DNA of 13,205 nucleotides from a bacterium (GTDB lineage Bacteria > Krumholzibacteriota > Krumholzibacteriia > Krumholzibacteriales > WJIX01): contig JAGHBT010000192.1 in assembly GCA_021160845.1 (NCBI GenBank), forward strand, positions 1-13,205. The letters are read 5' to 3'. Shown here piece after piece: positions 7,136 through 12,780 of the stretch (positions within the stretch are counted from its first letter, which is position 1; every line of letters starts with the position of its first letter). The position numbers were made by a program, and so were the translations under genes. The notes beneath the pieces are model-generated. The model was not told where the DNA came from. It saw only the letters and a list, made by a program, of their open reading frames with translations, and did not search any database.

Positions 7136-8515
7136 GTGAAAGTAACTTTTTTATTTTTCGTGATGGCTATGTTGCTTGCGGCTGTTTCCGGTTGCCGTGA
7201 AGAAAAAGCTCCTTTTACAATTCTTTTCACCAGTGATGTTAACGGTAAAATCAAAGCCTTTGGTTGAGGAGATGCTGCTAATGGCGGTGTAGCCCGGCGG
7301 GCTGCTGCTTTGAAAAAAGAATTTGAAAAGGACAATTCCGCCTTACTGTTGTCCGCCGGCGATTTCTACGCTAAAAGCGGAATTTTAGCAATGTACAGGG
7401 GACGGTTTCTTGCTGATATGATGGTAAAGATGGGGTATTGTGCTGTTGCCATTGGTGAACATGAGCTTAACTATCAGATCAGGGCTTTACGGGAGGGAAT
7501 AGAAAAAGGGTTGCCCGTGATCTGTTCTAATCTTTATGAGAATGGCGAATGTCTTTTTCCTCCGTATTTAATTAAGGAGGTTCATGGTAACAAGGTTGGT
7601 ATTTTTGCTTTGTTGAATGAACCTCTTCCTCAGGGGTTGGATTTGCAGCTTAGGTCTCCATCTGGCCGGAGCAAGGTTATTTTAAATGAGCTTAAAGAGA
7701 GAAATTGTGATATTATTATTCTGATTGCTCATATGGGAAGCAATAAGCTGAATGAAATCATGCCATTTCTTGATGGCGTTGATTTAATCATTCGTGGCCA
7801 CGCGGACTCGCGCACTGTGGTATCTGACGGCTGTATGGATAAATCGATAAAAGTTCTTGATGATTTGGATATTCCGGTTTTGTTCGCCGGCGACAGCGGG
7901 AGAGTTATAGGAAAGGTTGTTATTGAACCCACAGATTCTTCAGGATATGTGATTTCCAACTCAACAGTTATACATTTGAAAAAATCTTCCGAGAAGGACC
8001 AACAATTTGCGAAATACTTGCGTGAATATTTTGAGATGGAAGGAGAAAAGCTTCGTGAGGCCAGTATGAAGAAACTTGTTTCTCATGATAAACACGGAAA
8101 TTTAAGAGAAAAGTTTCTAGGTGGTGATATCTGCGCCAGATGCCACAGTGATATTGCATCAAAATTTATATCATCACCTCATTCCCGTGCTTTTGACAGG
8201 TTTAGAAATGTTGGCAAAAAATCGGAATGTCTTAAATGCCACACAACCGGATATGGAATGTATTCCGGGTTTGGTTCAGATGAGGCTCGTAAAAATAAGA
8301 TGAACCTTGAGGGGGTTACGTGCGAGGCCTGTCACGGGTATGGGACAATTCATTCACGTGATGGTGAATATGTAAATACAGCGAGAAATGTCTGCAAAAC
8401 ATGTCATAGTTCAGACAGAAGTCCAAATTTTAATTATGAAGAATATTTAAAGCTTGTCCGTTGTTATATGACCCCTGATTCATTACCTTATCCTTATGAG
8501 GGTGATTGTAAGTGA
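7136..8515 (+). CDS. Candidate selenoprotein: lipoprotein with metallophosphoesterase-like domain and tetraheme cytochrome c domain (in-frame UGA at codon 44)
   Basis: Read through the TGA at 7265-7267, the frame encodes 459 residues. GTG at 7136 is preceded by a purine-rich stretch (GGAAAGAG). Residues 1-20 are a lipoprotein signal ending in the lipobox VSGC, with Cys20 lipidated. Residues about 27-255 resemble the 5'-nucleotidase/UshA-type metallophosphoesterase fold: FTSDVNG (31-37), then GUG.. NGGVARRAA (43-57), LSAGDF (72-77), AIGEHELNY (106-113), CSNL (130-133), IAHMG (197-201) and RGHADSRT (220-227). Several metal-ligand positions differ from true nucleotidases (DVN for DxH, GEH for GNH, GHAD for GHxH), so catalysis is doubtful. 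The C-terminus has four haem c sites: CARCH (333), CLKCH (365), CEACH (396) and CKTCH (420), plus an SPHSRAF His-bearing segment, as in cytochrome c554-like proteins. Codon 44 aligns, from memory of the family, with the second Cys of PCGC, so it is probably selenocysteine. The real stop is also TGA, overlapping the next gene. The alternatives are a nonsense mutation or a sequencing error. Confidence 0.78.
7265..7267 (+). other. Putative selenocysteine (UGA) codon
   Basis: TGA codon 44 of the lipoprotein-cytochrome gene is in the same frame as the signal peptide before it (43 codons) and the 415 sense codons after it, with no frameshift needed. The local residues are AFG-U-GDAANGGVARRA, fitting a family position normally held by Cys (PCGC followed by GGLARRA). 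All other genes in the window use TGG for Trp and have no internal TGA, so general UGA reassignment is unlikely. Confidence 0.72.
7289..7305 (+). promoter_or_regulatory. Candidate bacterial SECIS hairpin
   Basis: A seven-pair stem GTAGCCC (7289-7295) / GGGCTGC (7299-7305), with one U-G wobble, encloses the three-base loop GGC (7296-7298). A further short outer helix (7283-7285 with 7307-7309) may pair across an internal loop. There are 28 bases between the TGA and the apical loop, and the loop starts with G. Both agree with the published bacterial SECIS rules of about 16-37 bases and a G among the first two loop bases. It lies wholly inside the coding sequence, as bacterial SECIS elements do. 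No energy calculation was run. Confidence 0.6.
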
Positions 8516-9330
8516 GAGGATATTTCAAGCAAGATTTTTTGAGGCGGTATTTGGCGTGGAAAAACAAAGGCGGATTATTGATTGTAGTACAGACATTCTT
8601 TCTTTTCAGTCTTTTTGTTCCTTTACAGTGTGTCTGCGCGTCTAGTGTTGATTTCCTGATCCCGGGAATATCTTTCGGAGAAATTAAGTTTAGAGTCGGC
8701 TCAAGAGCTCAGTATCTAGTTATTTCAGAAGTATATGAAGTAAGAGACACATCGGTAGTTACCCTGTCTGTTCTCGACTCGCGAGAGGATAATACTGAAC
8801 TTGAAATAAGTTCTTCCCCGTGGCCTAAAGCCCCGAATGAATTGATTATTGTCAGAGTTATAATGTCGGACGGCGGGTGGAAACTGGACTCACTTGAAAA
8901 CATACGTTCGGTATTGAAAAAAGTTATGATTAAAGAAGGTGAGAATCCCTTTAGAGAAGTAACTGGAAAAGAGATAGAGAATTTTGAATTGAATAAGTTG
9001 TTTATTCAATCTGCGGAATTACAGGAAAAGGAATTGTCGCCAGTGAAGCTGAGTACTCCAGCTGGGGAATTTAGATGTGAACTCAAAGAATTTTCAGGTA
9101 AATCGGAGAAAAAAATAAATCTTGGAGGTAATGAGGCTACCAGGTTTGAAGAGAAAAAAAATCTACTCTGGATATCCGGCAAAGTTCCTTTCTGGGGACT
9201 TGTTCAGAGTGAAGTAAGGAGAAAATGCTATACAAAAATGGATTTGTATCATGTTTCGGAAAGGATGCTTAATTCTAAAGAAACATTTCTAAAAGCCATT
9301 TTAATTTCGTATACCCAACCAAACGAATAG
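8512..9330 (+). CDS. Exported protein of unknown function, coupled to the cytochrome gene
   Basis: A 272-residue protein whose GTG start overlaps the TGA stop of the upstream lipoprotein-cytochrome gene (GTGA). A GAGGGTGA ribosome-binding sequence ends six bases before it, so the two are probably translationally coupled. A hydrophobic segment at about residues 21-44 (GLLIVVQTFFLFSLFVPLQCVCA) looks like a signal peptide with a long charged leader; a later start is possible. The mature part is rich in predicted beta-strands and charged residues, with phrases such as GEIKFRVGSRAQYLV, LSTPAGEFRCELKEF and WISGKVPFWGLVQSEV. The pattern 'Thr-Pro-Ala-Gly-x-Phe-x-Cys ... Trp-x-Ser-x-x-Val-Pro-Phe-x-Gly-Leu' resembles periplasmic beta-rich proteins of the DUF3108 kind, but only loosely. 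It has no haem motif. By position it is a likely partner of the cytochrome lipoprotein. The function is unknown. Confidence 0.82.
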   Translation: MRGYFKQDFLRRYLAWKNKGGLLIVVQTFFLFSLFVPLQCVCASSVDFLIPGISFGEIKFRVGSRAQYLVISEVYEVRDTSVVTLSVLDSREDNTELEISSSPWPKAPNELIIVRVIMSDGGWKLDSLENIRSVLKKVMIKEGENPFREVTGKEIENFELNKLFIQSAELQEKELSPVKLSTPAGEFRCELKEFSGKSEKKINLGGNEATRFEEKKNLLWISGKVPFWGLVQSEVRRKCYTKMDLYHVSERMLNSKETFLKAILISYTQPNE

Positions 9331-9338
9331 TAATTGGG

Positions 9339-9356
9339 TAACCTACTTTTAGGTTA
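9339..9356 (+). terminator. Perfect hairpin after the cytochrome operon (possible terminator)
   Basis: TAACCTA (9339-9345) and TAGGTTA (9350-9356) form a seven-pair perfect stem with a CTTT loop, starting eight bases after the stop at 9330. There is no T tract behind it, so it may end the operon only with help or stabilise the 3' end of the mRNA. The stem is A/T-rich and weak. Confidence 0.4.
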
Positions 9357-9420
9357 ACGTGTTAGCGTTTCCGTACCTTGGCGAATATTATTTAATTTAA
9401 CATAATTAAGCATCATAAAC

Positions 9421-9449
9421 TTGCCAAAACTAGTTTTTCATGATATATT
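9421..9449 (+). promoter_or_regulatory. Strong candidate sigma-70-type promoter for the 9590-11049 genes
   Basis: TTGCCA at 9421-9426 (five of six) and TATATT at 9444-9449 (five of six) are separated by the optimal 17 bases. Transcription would begin near 9456, giving a leader of about 130 bases before the ATG at 9590. A second, weaker pair, TTGACT (9486-9491) and TAAATA (9509-9514), also with 17-base spacing, lies further down. Confidence 0.6.
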
Positions 9450-9501
9450 TATCACTGTAGGTATAAAGTTTATTACATAATTTAGTTGACTCCACTTTGC
9501 C

Positions 9502-9549
9502 ATTGTAGTAAATACAATATGTTGTATGGCGAGTAGTTGTATGATACAA
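9502..9549. promoter_or_regulatory. Cluster of TTGTA/TACAA half-sites (operator-like or RNA structure)
   Basis: Five copies of a TTGTA half-site lie in 48 bases: ATTGTA (9502-9507), TACAAT (9513-9518), TTGTAT (9522-9527), TTGTAT (9537-9542) and ATACAA (9544-9549). They form three overlapping or adjacent inverted repeats: ATTGTA-5-TACAAT, ATACAA-4-TTGTAT and the near-perfect palindrome TTGTAT-G-ATACAA. The cluster falls between the candidate promoter and the first gene at 9590. It may be a repressor operator, or hairpins in the leader RNA. Confidence 0.5.
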
Positions 9550-9589
9550 AATGGTGTGTAATAGCTTGTGTCAGGGATGGGAGGACTAG

Positions 9590-9775
9590 ATGAGCTACAG
9601 TGACAGGGATGAGACTGTTCTCAAGAAAACAAAGAATTATGTGAAGTTTCACAGATTGCTTGCTAGGGCGGAAAGTAACGGTAGGCTCGATGGAAAATTC
9701 CGGTGTCCTGTTTGTGGAATGAGGTATCTTTCGGCGACCGAAGCAAACAATTGTTGCAAGATTGAAATGGATTAG
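9590..9775 (+). CDS. Small Cys-rich (zinc-ribbon-like) protein, 61 residues
   Basis: A 61-residue cytoplasmic protein not recognised as a named family. The N-terminal half is charged and probably helical (KKTKNYVKFHRLLARAESN). The C-terminal half has Cys39-x2-Cys42 (FRCPVCGMRY) and an adjacent pair Cys55-Cys56 (NNCCKIEMD), which together could bind one zinc ion. A clear GGGAGG ribosome-binding site ends five bases before the ATG, which supports a real gene despite its size. It is the first gene after the promoter and TTGTA-cluster region and lies 42 bases before another Cys-ribbon protein, so the two may act together, perhaps in nucleic-acid or protein binding. That role is an inference only. 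Confidence 0.75.
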   Translation: MSYSDRDETVLKKTKNYVKFHRLLARAESNGRLDGKFRCPVCGMRYLSATEANNCCKIEMD

Positions 9776-9817
9776 ATAAGAGGCTTTTAATTACTATACA
9801 AGTTAGGTGAAGGGGCA

Positions 9818-10240
9818 ATGTCAAAGGGTGACGAAAAAAAGAAAACAATAGAGCAGTATTGTTCAGTTTGTAAGAAAACCTTTCAAATGGAGATTGTAGA
9901 TGACTCGGAAAGCAATGAGGTTCTATGGTTGAAATGTCCTGGATGCGAAGGTTTTTTGCCATATATGACGGGAATGGATGTTGAAACCGAAGACGAACAT
10001 GAAGAAATTAACAAGGAAAACTATGAGCTTACTCCGGAGGATTTGACTGTTGAGGAGAAAAAGAACGCCTTGGTTTATAACCAGTTGGACGAATATGAAA
10101 TTGATGATATAATATATCATAGAGCCTGGAATGATTACGGTAGGGTAATAGAGAAGGGTGTGCTTTCCGGAGACAGGAAAACTATCATTGTCCAATTTGT
10201 AGATCAGGGAAAAACACGATTGCTTGAAGGAGTGAAGTAG
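9818..10240 (+). CDS. Zinc-ribbon protein with C-terminal SH3/Tudor-like domain, function unknown
   Basis: A 140-residue cytoplasmic protein in two parts. Residues 12-50 hold two CxxC knuckles, CSVC (15-18) and CPGC (40-43), 21 residues apart, typical of a zinc ribbon. An acidic linker follows (DVETEDEHEEINKEN, 54-68). Residues about 93-140 (YEIDDIIYHRAWNDYGRVIEKGVLSG... KTIIVQFVDQGKTRLLEG) match the pattern of a small SH3/Tudor-like beta-barrel as found at the C-terminus of UvrD-type helicases and in CarD-like proteins: 'GD-x-I-x-H...G-x-V...V-x-F-x-x-x-G-x-x-x-L'. Such domains bind RNA polymerase or other proteins. The ribosome-binding sequence GAAGGGG precedes the ATG. It is probably co-transcribed with the 61-residue gene before it and the exported protein 11 bases after it. 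Its function is not known to me; a transcription-linked role is a guess. Confidence 0.82.
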   Translation: MSKGDEKKKTIEQYCSVCKKTFQMEIVDDSESNEVLWLKCPGCEGFLPYMTGMDVETEDEHEEINKENYELTPEDLTVEEKKNALVYNQLDEYEIDDIIYHRAWNDYGRVIEKGVLSGDRKTIIVQFVDQGKTRLLEGVK

Positions 10241-10251
10241 AGGAATATCTA

Positions 10252-11049
10252 TTGAGTTCATATCCCCGTTTCTATTTTTCTACACTATTTGTCATTCTTT
10301 TTCTGTGGTTCCAACCTCTAAATGCTTCCGGCGTATACAATGATTTCTCTTCCTTTTTTAATTCTGTAGATACGTCTCATGTTGTAACGGAATTTAGATT
10401 GAGTGACATTACTTTTCAGCATGGGCATTCTCATCTTTTCTCCGCGGCCTTCAGAGGAAGGGTTTATTCGAAAACAACGGTAAAATTTATTATTCCTTAT
10501 TTTGCGCTTAGATCGGATGAACTGATTTCTTTTGGGTTTGGAGATTTTGCCTTCAATTCAACAACTATGATGAAAGGTGACAGCCTTGGAGTGAACGGGG
10601 TTTTCTTTAGAACTGATTTTCGTTTTCCCACAGGTTCCAAGTCGCTTTATCCATTTTCAATTCATAGTCTAGATGGAGGATGTGGTATTGAAGTAAGAAG
10701 GAATCTGTCTCTCGTTTATTTAAAAGGAGCTGCAACCTATACCTTTGTGGGCGAGAGATGTTATGAAGGGGATTATCTGTACAGTAATTATCTGGTGTTT
10801 GCGGCTTCGGTTGGAATAGAAATCGGAAAGAGATCTTTATTCCAGCTTTCCGGTTATAATATGAATTTCAGAAAGAATGATGAGCACTGGATGTTTATTC
10901 CGGAAGTTAAGAACTATCTAACTGAGAATATTGAATTTTCCATTTGCGGAGGATTTGAAATTGGTAAAAGGGATAACAGAATTTTTAATTCCATGGTTTC
11001 CGTATATCTCGCTTTTAGATTCCCATCCGGCAATTCACAAATCGAATAG
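10252..11049 (+). CDS. Exported, probable outer-membrane beta-barrel protein
   Basis: A 265-residue protein starting at TTG, with AGAGG ending eight bases upstream. Residues 1-26 form a signal peptide (hydrophobic FYFSTLFVILFLWFQPLNA, cleavage probably after NASG or LNA). The mature part alternates hydrophobic and polar residues with many aromatics in short strands, for example SATFR-like turns FRGRVYSKTTVKFIIPYFAL, GVFFRTDFRFPTG, IEFSICGGFEIGKRDNRIF and a last strand MVSVYLAFRFPSG. This is typical of an 8-12-strand outer-membrane barrel of the transporter or porin-like type. There are no catalytic motifs. It begins 11 bases after the zinc-ribbon gene, so it is probably in the same operon, although those proteins are cytoplasmic. 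The specific family is not recognised. Confidence 0.78.
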   Translation: MSSYPRFYFSTLFVILFLWFQPLNASGVYNDFSSFFNSVDTSHVVTEFRLSDITFQHGHSHLFSAAFRGRVYSKTTVKFIIPYFALRSDELISFGFGDFAFNSTTMMKGDSLGVNGVFFRTDFRFPTGSKSLYPFSIHSLDGGCGIEVRRNLSLVYLKGAATYTFVGERCYEGDYLYSNYLVFAASVGIEIGKRSLFQLSGYNMNFRKNDEHWMFIPEVKNYLTENIEFSICGGFEIGKRDNRIFNSMVSVYLAFRFPSGNSQIE

Positions 11050-11260
11050 TTAAAAAGAGTATGCTGGTGATTGAAACGCAAGTTCAAGCTCCTTTGTTCC
11101 AATCGTCAATATGCAGCCGACACCCGCAAGGTTGTGTTTTATCGCTTATTGCAAATTGCGAACCGGAAATATCTTTAATGTTTCCTATAAAGGGTCAAAA
11201 GGGTTTGAAACAGAATAGAATTCCCAAGTTGTCCGAGGCATATCTTTTGCGTTATCCATT

Positions 11261-12712
11261 TTGAAGACAAGCTTTATCCGGAGAGTGTTGACAGCATTGC
11301 AGGAGGATAATAATATTAATTTTCCCATTGAAATCTTGAAAACATTTTTCCGCCATGTTGATCAGGGGATTCTCTTCTTTGACGGCAACATGCGGCTTTT
11401 GTACGCGAATGAAAGAGCTGTTTCTCTGCTTGGAGCGGAGTCACAAGAGAAGGCGGGTAGAGTGATAAGGGAAAATTGTCCGGAGGTAGTGATTTTAAAA
11501 AGCAAAAATGGAAAAACAAATTCAACATTTATTGAGATAAAAGATCCTTCAGACAAGGGAAATAAATTGTTTGGAGTTGAATTCTTTTTTCATGATCCGA
11601 ATGGTTTTCATCCTGTTTATAGTGTTCTACTTCATGATTTTTCAAAGTGGGAAAAACTTGACGGTATGAGAATCGATTTCATAAGTTCCGTATCACATCG
11701 TTTGCGAACACCGGTGACATCCCTTAGGAACTCGCTTGAATTACTTAATATGAAAAGCAAAACTGTTTCAGTGAAAGAGAGAAAGAAACTTTTGGAAATT
11801 GGGATGAGGAATATTAGAAGGTTGTCCTCTTCTCTTGATGAACTACAGAAAATATTTATGGTTGAGTCTGAAGAAATGAATGTGATTAGAAGTTTGGTTA
11901 AAATTGGGGAAGAAACAACCGATATTTTCAAAGGGTTGGATAATGATGGGGTGATAAATGGCTTTGAATTGAAAGGCTGCGATATTGCCGTTTTTATCGC
12001 ACGGAGCAAATTAGAGAGTTATCTTACTACGGTTTCCGGTCTCTTTAGGAACTGGATTGGTGTGAACCCCGATATTTTAGTTGAATTGGCTCTGCACAAA
12101 TCCGAGACTTCTGATGAAAAGACAGAGAGATTCGAAATTTCTTTAAAACAGAAGGATGTATCCACGGAAGGGGTTACACTTAAGGATTTCCTTTATTATC
12201 AGGAATCTCATAGGTCATTACTTATGGAAAGGCTGGCGGGAGCTCTTGGTGGAAGAATGAGTATCAATGCGGATGAGGTTACTATTTCTATTCCAGTTGA
12301 TCCGGAATTTGATAGAGAAAAGGATCTTGTTCACCCTCTCCATTTTGTAGTGGAGCAATCGAGAATCGAGAAGAAACGATTCTGGCTCGTAAATTTGAAG
12401 ATCGATAGTGCCATTAAAGATTTAGAAAAAAGGAATGGATTCCTTAAGAAAAGTCTCAGCGACATTAGAAGAATGGGGAAAGGTTGTTTCGTGGTTATGG
12501 ATGAGGAACCATTCAGCTATTTAATTTTCTTTGTTGATCGTTCAAGAGATGAAATTGAGGAAACAATAAGATCCACCATTGATCAATTCGCGGAATCCAG
12601 TGGTATAAGTGTGTTGGGGGAGAACTCCTTTGTGAGTTGGGAAATAAAGTTACAAAGTAGCCTTGAAAAGGATACCGACCCCAATATTCTGAATTCTAAA
12701 GAATTGGTTTAA
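11261..12712 (+). CDS. PAS / histidine-kinase-like signalling protein with degenerate ATPase domain
   Basis: A 483-residue soluble protein (no membrane segment seen). Residues 24-125 form a PAS domain (ILKTFFRHVDQGILFFDGNMRLLYANERAVSLLG). Residues 134-200 form a HisKA dimerisation helix pair with the phospho-acceptor motif SVSHRLRTPVTSL (His146); the usual acidic residue after His is Arg here. The region 200-345, where HATPase_c should be, has no clear N-box, G1 box (DxGxG) or G2 box; only 'ERLAGALGGRMSINADEVTISIPV' recalls the last strands of that fold, so kinase activity is doubtful. Residues about 352-470 (HPLHFVVEQSRIEKKRFWLVNLKID...DIRRMGKGCFVVMDEEPFSYLIFFV) look like an alpha/beta domain with a GGDEF-like strand order but without a GGDEF motif. 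No response regulator is adjacent. The start is uncertain: TTG at 11261 lacks a ribosome-binding site, TTG at 11288 follows GGAG by four bases, and ATT at 11315 follows AGGAGG by eight. Confidence 0.85.
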   Translation: MKTSFIRRVLTALQEDNNINFPIEILKTFFRHVDQGILFFDGNMRLLYANERAVSLLGAESQEKAGRVIRENCPEVVILKSKNGKTNSTFIEIKDPSDKGNKLFGVEFFFHDPNGFHPVYSVLLHDFSKWEKLDGMRIDFISSVSHRLRTPVTSLRNSLELLNMKSKTVSVKERKKLLEIGMRNIRRLSSSLDELQKIFMVESEEMNVIRSLVKIGEETTDIFKGLDNDGVINGFELKGCDIAVFIARSKLESYLTTVSGLFRNWIGVNPDILVELALHKSETSDEKTERFEISLKQKDVSTEGVTLKDFLYYQESHRSLLMERLAGALGGRMSINADEVTISIPVDPEFDREKDLVHPLHFVVEQSRIEKKRFWLVNLKIDSAIKDLEKRNGFLKKSLSDIRRMGKGCFVVMDEEPFSYLIFFVDRSRDEIEETIRSTIDQFAESSGISVLGENSFVSWEIKLQSSLEKDTDPNILNSKELV

Positions 12713-12780
12713 TGTAGCGCTGAACTCCAAATTATTCTACCGGGAAAGAACGTTTTCTTTATCAAACTAATTGTTTTGGT

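Noticed and set aside
7136..7267. Pseudogene by nonsense mutation, or a stand-alone 43-residue lipopeptide
   Set aside because: Possible but less likely: the rest of the frame is intact over 415 codons, the TGA is at a Cys column of the family as I recall it, a SECIS-like hairpin is properly spaced, and the downstream gene is coupled to the full-length stop. A sequencing error cannot be excluded without reads.
7265..7267. Global genetic-code change (UGA read as Trp or Gly)
   Set aside because: The other genes use TGG for Trp and ordinary Gly codons and contain no internal TGA; the same gene also ends in TGA directly at the start of the next gene.
7310..8515. Lipoprotein-cytochrome gene starting at TTG 7310 as an ordinary 401-residue protein
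   Set aside because: No ribosome-binding sequence precedes this TTG. The start would remove the export signal that c-type haem attachment requires and cut the phosphoesterase fold after its first strand, although in-frame sequence upstream supplies both.
9663..10261. Minus-strand open frames opposite the two zinc-ribbon genes
   Set aside because: They are antisense shadows: the plus-strand frames have ribosome-binding sites and coherent Cys motifs, and the minus products show no domain.
11061..11264. 67-residue open frame upstream of the kinase-like gene, overlapping its TTG by four bases
   Set aside because: It has no clear ribosome-binding site, no recognisable domain or motif, and an unconvincing composition. 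The overlap with TTG 11261 could be chance. It would need conservation to be accepted.
12713..12780. Possible bidirectional terminator between the convergent genes
   Set aside because: Only a weak A/T hairpin (AAAGAA/TTCTTT near 12746-12761) was seen, which is not strong enough to annotate.
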